From NCBI GenBank assembly GCA_045644145.1, contig JAZRGK010000038.1:1-25188 (forward strand): 25,188 nucleotides of DNA, given 5' to 3'. A model generated the notes under the pieces. That model was given only the letters and a program-made list of their open reading frames with translations. It did no database searches and was not told the DNA's origin. This stretch comes from Flemingiibacterium sp045644145. Lineage in GTDB: Bacteria; Bacillota; Clostridia; Oscillospirales; CAG-272. Both the position numbers and the translations under genes were made by a program. Below, one piece after another: positions 1-8,176 of this stretch (the stretch's first letter is position 1; every line of letters begins with the position of its first letter).

Positions 1-41
1 TGATTATTGAGTATTTCTTTGCTATAATTACAAGTGAGCAT
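1..41 (-). CDS. Start of a putative transposase, partial (13 codons)
   Basis: Reading leftward from the ATG at 41, the frame gives MLTCNYSKEILNN and runs off the window. A GGAGG ribosome binding site sits 8 bases upstream. The same start occurs at the right end of the window. The call as transposase rests only on its place inside a repeated element; the 13 residues identify no family. The start codon lies in one arm of a long inverted repeat (32-47 with 96-111), which could hide it in read-through transcripts. Confidence 0.5.
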   Translation of the reverse strand, partial: MLTCNYSKEILNN

Positions 42-168
42 ATCCGAGACCTCCGATAAAGTTTTGTGTGGTAACTCTATTTTATCAGATTTCTTTCAGA
101 TATGCTCACTTTTTTTATTTTTTCTTGAACTTATCTGTTGGCCTTACCCCAACTTTTATTATACAACC
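1..168 (-). mobile_element. 5' end of an insertion sequence, running off the left edge
   Basis: Bases 1-168 are the reverse complement of 25021-25188, with 141 bases exact and a single mismatch at base 142. Beyond 168 the flanks differ, so the element end lies at about 168 and reads inward from GGTTGTATAATAAAAG on the minus strand. It contains a leader, a GGAGG site and the first codons of a gene leaving the window. A repeated sequence with a sharp boundary and a gene just inside it fits an IS end. The end sequence faintly recalls ISL3-type IS ends, but I cannot confirm the family because the transposase body and other end are missing. Confidence 0.75.
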
Positions 169-198
169 TTTTTATGTTTATCTTTAGGTCTTTTGCTG

Positions 199-1041
199 TT
201 AAAATCTCCTCGCATATCCGCACCTACGGCACAACTCCTCTGTGGCATGTCGGCAAGCAAAGCCCTCACGCATCTGTAAAGCTCGCTCCGAGGACAGTAT
301 TTCCTCTATATTGGCACCCTCATGAAGTATATTGCCAAGGGTTATAGCGCCTTCTCGGTCAAGACAGCACGGAATTACCCGTCCATCGCACAGCACACCG
401 AAATGATCCGAAAGTCCGTAGCAGAAAACTTCGTCGCCGCCGTCCTCTGCTTCCATGTCCGGCCAGTCAAATCGATCACCGTATTCAAGGTGCAATTTGT
501 GGCGTATTCTTATACCGCGGCTTCCCTCTTTCCATTCTCCGGCAAGACGTTCACGCATAAGCGCCACAGTGTTAATGTTGCGCCCTGCATCGTATCCCTG
601 ATTCCAAAGGCGGAGTACGCACAATACGCCTTGCGTGCTCGCCTTATCCGCGAAATCAAAGCAAATATTAAGGTAGGAAAGATAATCCTCATCACATCCA
701 TCCTCAAAGCTGTGAACGGATATATTCACCTTGTATACACCGGCAGAAATAATCTCTTCTCCGCGTTTATCAAGAAGTGTGCCGTTGGTTGTTACAGCAG
801 TGTGGAAGCCTTTTTTATTTGCAAGTGCTATCATTTCATATACTTCCGGATGAGTCAGCGGCTCTCCCATTACATGCAGATAGATATAATCGGTAATACC
901 CTTTAATTTATCTGTAACAATGTCAAATTCAGCAAGGCTCATGCGCATTTTGTCACGCGCTGTGCCCGGACAGAACGAACAGCTTCTATTGCAGATATTG
1001 GTTATTTCTACATATACTCTCGAATACTTTTTGTTTCCCAT
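199..1041 (-). CDS. Radical SAM/SPASM-type protein
   Basis: This 280-residue protein carries the radical SAM cluster motif CNRSCSFC (Cys17, Cys21, Cys24), followed by the GEPLTHPE segment that normally contacts S-adenosylmethionine. The C-terminal part has further cysteines (VLCDGRVIPCC near residue 220, then Cys263, Cys271 and Cys274) in the arrangement of SPASM or related auxiliary iron-sulfur domains. Such proteins make radical modifications of peptides or act as activases or maturases. No precursor peptide or partner gene is visible nearby, so the substrate is unknown. The start ATG lacks a clear ribosome binding site, but a consensus promoter lies 60 bases upstream. The IS end begins only 30 bases past the stop codon, so any downstream operon partner may have been cut off. 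Confidence 0.85.
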   Translation of the reverse strand: MGNKKYSRVYVEITNICNRSCSFCPGTARDKMRMSLAEFDIVTDKLKGITDYIYLHVMGEPLTHPEVYEMIALANKKGFHTAVTTNGTLLDKRGEEIISAGVYKVNISVHSFEDGCDEDYLSYLNICFDFADKASTQGVLCVLRLWNQGYDAGRNINTVALMRERLAGEWKEGSRGIRIRHKLHLEYGDRFDWPDMEAEDGGDEVFCYGLSDHFGVLCDGRVIPCCLDREGAITLGNILHEGANIEEILSSERALQMREGFACRHATEELCRRCGYARRF

Positions 1042-1100
1042 AAGATCAACCGTTTAAATAAAAACTGATGCTCATCGGCGTTCGCGCCAAGCATAGCCAT

Positions 1101-1129
1101 ATTATACACTATTCCATAAAAAAAGTCAA
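1101..1129 (-). promoter_or_regulatory. Promoter of the radical SAM gene
   Basis: On the minus strand TTGACT (1129-1124) and TATAAT (1106-1101) are separated by 17 bases. This is a near-perfect sigma-A-type promoter. Transcription would start near 1094 and give a leader of about 50 bases. Confidence 0.7.
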
Positions 1130-1246
1130 GGCGTACCATGCTTTACACAAGCCAAAGCAAAATCACGGAACTTTTTTGTCGTTTGATGCGTCTTATACAA
1201 ATGAAAAGCATTGATATTAAAAATTTTTAAGAAAGGAAGCGTCAAA

Positions 1247-2488
1247 ATGAAACGCAAATTATCGCTGATACTACTTCTCTGCATATTAGTTTCCCTATTT
1301 GCATGCGGTTCGGAAAAATCGGAGAATCTCATGAATAATATAGCACAAAACAAGCTTAACATTTCTGCAGAGCTTAAAACCGACAGTACACGCACGGCTA
1401 TTGCCAATTTCGGTGTGCGCCTTTTTTGCGGCTCACTTGACTCCGAAGAGAACGCCCTTATTTCCCCCTTATCAGTAGTCAGTTCACTTGCCATGTGCCA
1501 AAACGGCGCAGGCGGCAGCACTTTAGAGCAGATGTCGGATGTGCTTGGTGTAAAAAAGGATGCGCTTAACCAGTATATGGCGGCATATCTTTCCGCATTG
1601 CCAGATACAGAAAAGTCAACGCTCCGCCTGGCAAACTCCGTATGGTTCACCAATGATACCAGATTTACGGTAAACAAAGATTTTCTTCAAACCAACGCAG
1701 ATTTTTACGGTGCGGATATATATAAAGCCCCGTTTGATTCTTCAACAGTAGGTGAAATCAATCACTGGGTCAGCGATAAAACTGACGGTATGATAAAAAA
1801 GGTGATTTCCGAAATTCCAAGCTCGGCGGTAATGTATCTTATAAACGCACTGACATTTGATGCGGAATGGCAGAGTATTTATGAAAAGAAGGACATAAAA
1901 AAGCGGAACTTCACCAAAGAAGACGGTACTGTACAGGATGTAAACCTCATGTACTCCACAGAGGGATGGTACATTAAAGATGAAAACGCCGTAGGGTTCA
2001 TAAAATATTACTCGAAAAGTAAATATGCATTTGTGGCACTGCTTCCGGATGAAAACGTTACTGTTTCAGATTATGCATCATCTCTTAACGGCGAAAAACT
2101 GCTATCTCTCATTGAAAACGCCGAGCACGCCACAGTAAATGCCGCTATCCCCGAATTCGATTACAAATATTCCTCTGAGCTGGCAGAAACACTTGCAAAT
2201 ATGGGAATGGAAGATGCATTTGACGCTGATACTGCCGATTTCACCGCCCTCGGAAGCAGTACCGCTGGAAACATATTTATAAGCCGCGTCATACACAAAA
2301 CATATATCGAGGTTGGTGCCAGAGGCACTAAAGCCGGAGCCGCAACGGTAATCGAAATGGCTGACGGTGCCGCAGATTTAATTGAAAATCCCAAAGAAGT
2401 GATACTTGACCGACCGTTTATGTTCACTATCATCGACTGTGAAACGAATCTGCCCGTCTTTATCGGTGCTCTTAGGGATGTTAATTAA
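1247..2488 (+). CDS. Lipoprotein serpin (serine protease inhibitor)
   Basis: The 413-residue protein starts at the ATG at 1247, behind GAAAGGAAG; the frame can be read back to a TTG at 1211 but that has no binding site. A lipoprotein signal with lipobox LFAC (Cys20) anchors it outside the membrane. The serpin fold is clear: ISPLSVVSSLAMCQNGAGG in helix B, a hinge GTKAGAATV, a reactive-centre region EMADGAADLIENP, then DRPFMFTI and the final FIGALRDVN. Serpins trap serine or cysteine proteases by a suicide conformational change. The small-residue hinge suggests it is inhibitory rather than structural. The loop is a few residues longer than in alpha-1-antitrypsin, so the P1 residue cannot be set with confidence. 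It may guard against host or competing proteases, or the nearby S8 protease; this is inference. Confidence 0.92.
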   Translation: MKRKLSLILLLCILVSLFACGSEKSENLMNNIAQNKLNISAELKTDSTRTAIANFGVRLFCGSLDSEENALISPLSVVSSLAMCQNGAGGSTLEQMSDVLGVKKDALNQYMAAYLSALPDTEKSTLRLANSVWFTNDTRFTVNKDFLQTNADFYGADIYKAPFDSSTVGEINHWVSDKTDGMIKKVISEIPSSAVMYLINALTFDAEWQSIYEKKDIKKRNFTKEDGTVQDVNLMYSTEGWYIKDENAVGFIKYYSKSKYAFVALLPDENVTVSDYASSLNGEKLLSLIENAEHATVNAAIPEFDYKYSSELAETLANMGMEDAFDADTADFTALGSSTAGNIFISRVIHKTYIEVGARGTKAGAATVIEMADGAADLIENPKEVILDRPFMFTIIDCETNLPVFIGALRDVN

Positions 2489-2516
2489 AAAATGACCCCA
2501 CGGGGTCATTTTTTAA
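2486..2516. terminator. Bidirectional terminator between serpin and mgtC-like gene
   Basis: AAAAAATGACCCC and GGGGTCATTTTTT form a perfect stem with a CA turn, placed between two convergent stop codons. Flanking A and T runs give a U tract in both directions. Confidence 0.85.
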
Positions 2517-3248
2517 TTAACTCAGCTCCTCTATATACTGCACATACTCTGCCGAGGCAAGCGCCGTAATTATCTCGCGGTGAGTCTTGTATTTTTTAAG
2601 CTCATCACCCACTACCGTAAGCGATACGGTATATACAGACAGTCCCGAATTATGGTACGCAGGGTTTGACTCAATATCGTCTATGCGAAGCCCTAAAGCA
2701 CGTACTGTCGCGGTAAAATCCGGTAGTGACTGACGGCTCGCAAGCTCAAGATGAATCTCGAAATGATCGGAGCGGTTCTTAAGAAACCTCTCAAAGGACG
2801 GAAACAGCGACAGGGACACAATAAGAGCGAGAAATACAGCAAAAGTTATAGTGTAAAGCCCCGAACCTGCCGCAACACCTATAAGTGCACATGCCCAAAG
2901 CCCCGCTGACGTGGTAAGACCCTTTATCTGATTTTTTGAGCTGTAAAGTATAGAGCTTGAACTAATTGTAGCCGCACCCACAAGCGCCGCGGCAGATATT
3001 ATTGGAAATACCGCACCATGGGCATCCATAAGAAAAATGTCGATCATAGATGCGCAGCACGCCGCAAGTGACACAAGCATGAATGTGCGCAGTCCTGCCG
3101 CATGCCGCTTTGCGGCACGCTCACATCCAAGAAGCGCACCAAGCAGTAGGGCAAGCAATGCACGAAGCAAAACTGCACCAAGAGTAAGCTCCCCCGCCCA
3201 TTCACCCAAAAGCTTAATAATCGGATCACCAAATTCTGTAAAAATCAT
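2517..3248 (-). CDS. MgtC/SapB family membrane protein
   Basis: The 243-residue protein has several hydrophobic segments in its first 140 residues, with the family signature RALLALLLGALLGCERAAKR followed by AAGLRTFMLVSLAA. About 80 soluble residues at the C terminus look like the ACT-like domain found in longer MgtC relatives (ASRQSLPDFTATVRALGL, ending YVQYIEELS). MgtC proteins are linked to growth at low magnesium, phosphate balance and ATP synthase control, and their exact activity is disputed. The start ATG at 3248 is preceded by GGAGGAAG. It lies 20 bases after the antiporter stop codon, so the two are probably co-transcribed ion-homeostasis genes. Confidence 0.88.
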   Translation of the reverse strand: MIFTEFGDPIIKLLGEWAGELTLGAVLLRALLALLLGALLGCERAAKRHAAGLRTFMLVSLAACCASMIDIFLMDAHGAVFPIISAAALVGAATISSSSILYSSKNQIKGLTTSAGLWACALIGVAAGSGLYTITFAVFLALIVSLSLFPSFERFLKNRSDHFEIHLELASRQSLPDFTATVRALGLRIDDIESNPAYHNSGLSVYTVSLTVVGDELKKYKTHREIITALASAEYVQYIEELS

Positions 3249-3268
3249 TTTCTTCCTCCATTATAAAA

Positions 3269-4654
3269 TCAGCGCCTGAATCTGTCTTTGTAAAGTCCCG
3301 TGCGCGCAAGCTGTTCCTCGGCAGCCTCGGTAAACGCCTTTTCCTCCGCCCCATGCGGCGGTATTGTGTGGGCATTTTGCTCACGGATCTCGCGCACTCT
3401 GTCAATAAGCTCTTTGACATCCGGTGGCGGCGGTTCGGGAACATCTTCCCCTGCCACCGAACCGGATATGGACAGCGACCACCTCGCAAGCGGCGGCCCT
3501 ACAAATTCATAGAGTATGCAAGCAAACAGCACCACGGTTTCAAGTGCGGCACCGACCTCGCCGCCAAGGGAGCGTGCCCCGAGCGCCGCAAGTCCGATTG
3601 CCACGCCAGCCTGAGGGATAAGAGCCATTCCGAGAAAATTGCGCACCTTTGCACTCTGCCGTGTAATTACAGAACCAAGGAATGCGCCGCCATATTTTGT
3701 AAGGATTCGCACTGTAAAATATACGATTCCGATAACCCAAAGCGGGATTTCACCAATAGTGCCGCCTCCAACGAGCGCGGAAAAATCAAAGTTCAGTCCG
3801 GATCGCACAAAAAATATGAGAAGAAGCGGCGGCGTAAAGTATGCCGTCTGCAAAAACAGCTTGCTGTCGCCTGTCAAATTTATGTAGACAGTGCCTATCA
3901 TTATGCATCCAAGCAGGGGCGAAACGTCAAGGAGTACACATATTCCGCAAAATGCGAACAGAAGCCCCACTACGATTATAAGCCTGTTGTCTGCCGATCT
4001 GCCACCTAAAAACAGCTTCATGACAACACCGAACACTACACCAAGAGCCGCCGCAGCCACATTTTTCACTATTGGAAGCATGACAGCAGAAGCTTCAAAG
4101 CCGCCATGCATAATTGACAGCGCCGCTGATATGGCAATACTATAGGCAAGCAATCCCACAAGGTTATCGAATGCCATAACCTGAAGGAGCATATCCACAA
4201 ACTCACCACGTGAGCGTGTCTGGCGGATAGTCATCATGGTAGACGTGGGAGCAGTTGCCGCGGCAAGCGCTGACAGTACAATAGCTAACGGAAGCTCAAG
4301 GTCAACAAGAAAATACAGCGTACACATCATAACCGTAAATACAGTGAGGGCTTCTACGAGAGTTACAGCCGCCGCCGACAATCCGCACCGCTTAAGAGAA
4401 GAAAGCTTAAAATATTCTCCCACCCCAAAAGCGATAAAGGCAAGAGATATATCTGAAAGGAACTCTGTGCCGTCAATTATATTTTGCGGAACGATATCAA
4501 AGCAAGAAGGCCCGAGAAGTATACCTACTGCTATGTAGGCAGTGACATTGGGAAGACGAAGAAGCTTTGTAAGACGCGTCATGGCAAAGCCTGCCATAAG
4601 TATTATTGATATTGAAATTATTATCTGAGCACTAAGATTATCCGTAAACGGCAT
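3269..4654 (-). CDS. Cation:proton antiporter of the CPA2 (Kef/Nap) type
   Basis: A 461-residue membrane protein with about a dozen hydrophobic segments. It shows the Na/H-exchanger pattern LTKLLRLPNVTAYIAVGILLGP near the start and the conserved later segment FLGMALIPQAGVAIGLAALG. A soluble tail of about 65 residues (from GEDVPEPPPPD) is charged and has no TrkA-N nucleotide-binding motif. The start at 4654 is chosen because GGAGG stands 6 bases upstream; the frame extends 30 residues further without a binding site. Family members exchange Na+ or K+ for protons. It precedes the mgtC-like gene by 20 bases. The ion specificity is not readable from sequence. Confidence 0.88.
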   Translation of the reverse strand: MPFTDNLSAQIIISISIILMAGFAMTRLTKLLRLPNVTAYIAVGILLGPSCFDIVPQNIIDGTEFLSDISLAFIAFGVGEYFKLSSLKRCGLSAAAVTLVEALTVFTVMMCTLYFLVDLELPLAIVLSALAAATAPTSTMMTIRQTRSRGEFVDMLLQVMAFDNLVGLLAYSIAISAALSIMHGGFEASAVMLPIVKNVAAAALGVVFGVVMKLFLGGRSADNRLIIVVGLLFAFCGICVLLDVSPLLGCIMIGTVYINLTGDSKLFLQTAYFTPPLLLIFFVRSGLNFDFSALVGGGTIGEIPLWVIGIVYFTVRILTKYGGAFLGSVITRQSAKVRNFLGMALIPQAGVAIGLAALGARSLGGEVGAALETVVLFACILYEFVGPPLARWSLSISGSVAGEDVPEPPPPDVKELIDRVREIREQNAHTIPPHGAEEKAFTEAAEEQLARTGLYKDRFRR

Positions 4655-4753
4655 CGGTATCCTCCGAAAAACATTGTAAAAACATGTAAAACATAAGTAA
4701 AGCGCATATAAGGATATTACATATCTCGCCGTGCTGTTTTTCAACAGCGTAAA

Positions 4754-6691
4754 TTAATCAAGAACCGCAGAAGCTCTCATAAATACAGCCGCCGCCTCTG
4801 CTCTTGTTGCGTTTGCAAGAGGATAAAGTGCACCCGTACCCATACCGCTCATAATTTCCTTTTCGCATACATAGTCAATGGCTTCAACGGCGAAATCAGA
4901 GATATCCGCATAATCTCCGTAAGATGTAATGTGTACGTCACCTTGGGGAGTAAAATCGGAATTTTTGTATTTCGCATATCGGTAAATGATAGTCGCCATT
5001 TGCTCCCTTGTAATGTTGGCATCTGGAGCAAATTCCGCACTTGAAATACCGTAAACGATCCCCTTTGATGCAGCCCATGCCACGGCATTTTCGTACCAAC
5101 TTCCGCATTCCACATCTGTGAAGCTGTGCCCATAAACTGTCGGCGCACCGTCCATGCGGTGCAAAATTGTTACAAACATAGCCCTTGTAAGCAGTGCTGA
5201 GGGAGCAAATTCACTATCCGACACGCCACGCATAAGATTGTTTTCATATACATATTTGACGCTCTCATAGAACCAGTCATCATCGCTTACGTCGCTAAAT
5301 GAAAGCAATTCAACCATATAATCCGGCTCGTCGCATTCGTCTGCTTTATGGGTATCGGTTACGGCATCGGTGGTTTCATCGGTTTTAAGATCATTTTCTT
5401 CTGTATCATCACGGTTGGAGATATCCCCATCACCGTCAACGTGGGTAATATTATCGGAGATCTCCGAAAGCGCACGGACGGCAAGATATCTTAAGAACAG
5501 TACTGCATCGAGATCAGATGCTTCCCCACCGTCAGGTAACACCTCAGGTTTATGCTGATCTTCAAGCATCATCCCGATACACGCCTTTACATCAACAAGA
5601 CCGTGACCGTAGTAAATATCGTAGCCCTCATCCCCAAGGTCCACTGCGGAATTTTTTAGATACTCCGCCGCCGTTTCATAGGTAAGATCGCTGTCAATAT
5701 TCATCATAACAGCCACCATACCGCTTACAATAGGAGCGGCGAAGGAAGTTCCGCTGTCTGTACGGTACGAGCCGTTTGTGTCCGTACTCATGACCTTCTC
5801 ACCGGGTGCCATTACAAACACCGACTCGTTGTATTCGGAAAAGCTTGAACGTTCGTAATTTTCGTTCACCGAGCCAACACCTATAACGTTTTCAAAGGCG
5901 GCGGGATAGTAAAGAGTCTGCGTACCTTTATTTCCCACCGCGGCAACGATCACCACTCCATTTTCAACGGCATAATTCACCGCCTCAAAAAGCTTTGCGG
6001 AATAAGAGGTGATACCAAGACTCATGTTGATAATATCACAGTTGTATACATCGACCGCGTCGTATATGGCGTTGCAAATTTGGGAAACTCTTGTGGTATA
6101 ACCTAAGTCAAAGCATTTTAAGGGAATTATATTCGCCTTGGGTGCTATTCCGAGTGCGCCAAGTTCCCCAGCGTTCGCCGCTATAAGACCACTGACGAAT
6201 GTTCCGTGCCCCATATTATCCGTTACGTCATCGTTTTTCTTGATATAGTTGTACCCGGGCTTTATGCTGTCAAGAAGATCGGGGTGACAGTACACGCCCG
6301 AATCTATTACGCCTACCGTTACTTCCTGACCCACGCATCCTATTCTGGCCGCTTCAGATGCGCTAATCATTTCAAGCTCCCATTTAGACGCAGGAATCTC
6401 CCTGACAGTATCCGAAGTTTCGGTGTCAGAAAGCAGCTCTACTGCATAGTTTTCCTCATAATATTCAACAATTCCGGCTTCAAGGCACTCCATAAGCTCG
6501 CTTTCGGTAAGTATATTGAACCGTTCATCGCGTTCTTTCGCTGAAAACAGCGTTATGTCATCCTTGAAATCTACTATGTATGTGCGCTCCCCCGATAATT
6601 CCGCATTTTCACCGGTTACGGCAAAAACAGGCGCAAGCAGCAAGGATAAAATAAGAACCGTAAAACCAATAAAACCGTACTTTCGATTCAT
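4754..6691 (-). CDS. Secreted S8 subtilase with degenerate dockerin-like segment and three SLH repeats
   Basis: The 645-residue protein begins with a signal peptide (FTVLILSLLLAPVFA). Residues 35-95 look like an inhibitory propeptide. The S8 catalytic triad is intact: Asp130 in VIDSG, His162 in GHGTFVSG, Ser316 in GTSFAAP, with Asn254 as the likely oxyanion residue. Residues 384-420 resemble a duplicated dockerin with damaged calcium loops (DLDAVLFLRYLA, then VDGDGDISNRD). An acidic Thr/Asp-rich linker follows, then three SLH repeats at about 466-515, 533-578 and 590-640 that would tether the enzyme to the cell wall. The start lacks a strong binding site. A consensus promoter lies about 200 bases upstream. 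The upstream position to the antiporter (100-base gap) does not suggest a shared function. Confidence 0.93.
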   Translation of the reverse strand: MNRKYGFIGFTVLILSLLLAPVFAVTGENAELSGERTYIVDFKDDITLFSAKERDERFNILTESELMECLEAGIVEYYEENYAVELLSDTETSDTVREIPASKWELEMISASEAARIGCVGQEVTVGVIDSGVYCHPDLLDSIKPGYNYIKKNDDVTDNMGHGTFVSGLIAANAGELGALGIAPKANIIPLKCFDLGYTTRVSQICNAIYDAVDVYNCDIINMSLGITSYSAKLFEAVNYAVENGVVIVAAVGNKGTQTLYYPAAFENVIGVGSVNENYERSSFSEYNESVFVMAPGEKVMSTDTNGSYRTDSGTSFAAPIVSGMVAVMMNIDSDLTYETAAEYLKNSAVDLGDEGYDIYYGHGLVDVKACIGMMLEDQHKPEVLPDGGEASDLDAVLFLRYLAVRALSEISDNITHVDGDGDISNRDDTEENDLKTDETTDAVTDTHKADECDEPDYMVELLSFSDVSDDDWFYESVKYVYENNLMRGVSDSEFAPSALLTRAMFVTILHRMDGAPTVYGHSFTDVECGSWYENAVAWAASKGIVYGISSAEFAPDANITREQMATIIYRYAKYKNSDFTPQGDVHITSYGDYADISDFAVEAIDYVCEKEIMSGMGTGALYPLANATRAEAAAVFMRASAVLD

Positions 6692-7037
6692 TTATGTAAC
6701 CGTGGCTTTGCCGCGATATCACTATCGTCCGCAAAACGCTTCCTTCCTTTTCATTTGCCGCAAGGCAATTTAAATCTCGTCCTCGAGGGTGAATTTTTCC
6801 AGAAAATGAGAACTCCCTCTTTGCGTAGATTATCTCGCCAATATGCAGAAGTGGAGAGAAATCTTCTTCTACAGGTATTCCTTTTTCTATGATGCAATTA
6901 TATCAAAAAATGAACTTCGTGTCAAGTAGTAAGCAGTTCCCGTATTCCCTTAAAAGCACATGAGAAAAGCGATAAACTTACTTGTGATATGAACCCCAAA
7001 AGTTAGACACTTTACGAGTTACACATCACTTTTTCGA
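6692..7037. other. Long intergenic region: S8 protease leader and remnants
   Basis: No gene with a start codon is visible. The part from about 6690 to 6890 is the long leader of the protease gene. On the minus strand one frame stays open from about 6905 into the protease start without any ATG, GTG or TTG near its beginning; I do not call it a gene. A short hairpin (TTGCC/GGCAA) sits near 6760. The stretch 6984-7012 resembles an IS3-type end. Confidence 0.5.
6897..6925 (-). promoter_or_regulatory. Promoter of the S8 protease gene
   Basis: On the minus strand TTGACA (6925-6920) and TATAAT (6902-6897) have a 17-base spacer, a full consensus match. Transcription would start near 6890, leaving a leader of about 200 bases before the ATG at 6691. 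Confidence 0.75.
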
Positions 7038-7871
7038 TTATTTGTTTCTCATTTTACGGCGGTATTCTGACGGTGACATACCGTGCAGACGTTTGAATAC
7101 ATCGCCGAAATAGTTACTGCCCGAGAAGCCGCATGCATCGGAGATCTCGCTTATGTTAAGGTCACTTGTAAAAAGCAGCGACTGCGCCACATTTATTCGT
7201 GTACGCGTAAGATACTCGCAAAATCCAAATCCCGTTAATGCCTTAAAACGCTTTGAAAAATACGTTTTCTCCATGCATGCCATCTCTGCGGCAAGATCGA
7301 GCGTTATCTCCGAGGAGTAGTTTTCGCTGATGTATCCGGCAACAAGTTGTATTTTATCAGCGCCCTCATCCGTGGCACGGCTTTTTGCGTTGCCGTGACG
7401 AAGAGTTTCCACAATTATGTCGTAAAGCAGGTTTTTCTGCAGCGGATAGGTGAATTCATCGCCATGTACCTGATCTGTATGCACCGAACGGAAGCGCTCT
7501 CGAAGCCATTTTACATACTCCGGCGAAAACTGCACACACCCGAGAGATAAAAACTCATCTACCCTGTCTTTCCCCATCATTTCTGTGATATCATCAAGTG
7601 CATCGCCGGAAAAATACATAACATACCGCTCGTAACCAACACCACCGAGTGCGCCCGTCCTATGAAGCTCGTTGGCGGGAATTATAACGAGATTGCCGGG
7701 CGACACGGAAAATATCTTGTGCCCCACAAAATAACGACGTTTACCTGAAAGCAGAAAATACAGCTCAAAGTGTGCATGGGAATGTGTTTCTGGCATTTCG
7801 GTCGCAAGCGGAGATTTATCCTTTTCTATTATTATCGACTTATCTATATATGCGTTATCAAGGTATATCAT
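7038..7871 (-). CDS. AraC family transcriptional regulator with cupin sensor domain
   Basis: The 277-residue protein has an N-terminal cupin-like sensor (ETHSHAHFELYFLLSG, then SPGNLVIIPANELH) and a C-terminal AraC double helix-turn-helix. The second helix-turn-helix carries ISEISDACGFSGSNYFGDVFKR and the family ending GMSPSEYRRK. The start at 7871 is set by GAGGCGG upstream; the frame reads back another 17 residues without support. Such regulators usually bind a sugar and activate a neighbouring transport or glycosidase operon. It diverges from the serine hydrolase-GH4 operon and is its likely regulator. Confidence 0.93.
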   Translation of the reverse strand: MIYLDNAYIDKSIIIEKDKSPLATEMPETHSHAHFELYFLLSGKRRYFVGHKIFSVSPGNLVIIPANELHRTGALGGVGYERYVMYFSGDALDDITEMMGKDRVDEFLSLGCVQFSPEYVKWLRERFRSVHTDQVHGDEFTYPLQKNLLYDIIVETLRHGNAKSRATDEGADKIQLVAGYISENYSSEITLDLAAEMACMEKTYFSKRFKALTGFGFCEYLTRTRINVAQSLLFTSDLNISEISDACGFSGSNYFGDVFKRLHGMSPSEYRRKMRNK

Positions 7872-7901
7872 AACGTTACCGCCTCTCTTTGTGCTAAGTA
7901 T

Positions 7902-7930
7902 ATAATACCATATCTTTACCAAAATTGCAA
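7902..7930 (-). promoter_or_regulatory. Promoter of the araC-type gene
   Basis: On the minus strand TTGCAA (7930-7925) and TATTAT (7907-7902) are 17 bases apart. This places the transcription start about 25 bases before the start codon at 7871. Confidence 0.55.
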
Positions 7931-7993
7931 TATTTCTGTATAAATATATCTGAAAAAAGCAAAATACCGGTAGAAATTACATGGTTATTGATG

Positions 7994-7999
7994 TATAAT
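7994..7999 (+). promoter_or_regulatory. -10 box of the hydrolase-GH4 operon
   Basis: A perfect TATAAT stands here with no recognisable -35 box at the right distance. A missing -35 fits a promoter that needs an activator, such as the divergent AraC protein. It implies a leader of almost 300 bases. Confidence 0.45.
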
Positions 8000-8044
8000 T
8001 ATTGTGAGATGGTGTATTTTTGAAACTCATAAAAATAATATACC

Positions 8045-8176
8045 GTAAACACGAAAGAAGAAACCTTTTATAAAAGAGAAATTATACAGCTCGGTGAAAG
8101 CGGATTTCTTCGCGGCTTTGCCGACAAAACGGGCACAAACTACTTGCCTAACCCGTTCGGCTTCTCACAGTTATGA
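8045..8176 (+). pseudogene. N-terminal remnant of a tagaturonate reductase/mannitol dehydrogenase-type gene
   Basis: One frame with no usable start codon reads EIIQLGESGFLRGFADKTG from about 8078 and stops at TGA 8174. The block QLGE-GFLRGF is the NAD-binding N-terminus typical of the UxaB/UxuB/MtlD long-chain polyol dehydrogenase family. After about 35 recognisable and drifting residues the similarity ends, and the rest of such a gene (about 450 codons) is absent. It therefore looks like a decayed fragment now lying in the leader of the operon. A tagaturonate reductase would fit galacturonate use, as would the GH4 gene downstream. The family match is from memory of the motif. Confidence 0.55.

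Noticed and set aside
199..906. Long plus-strand frame at 322-906 opposite the radical SAM gene
   Set aside because: It is antisense to a protein with clear family motifs, and has no ribosome binding site or protein-like features.
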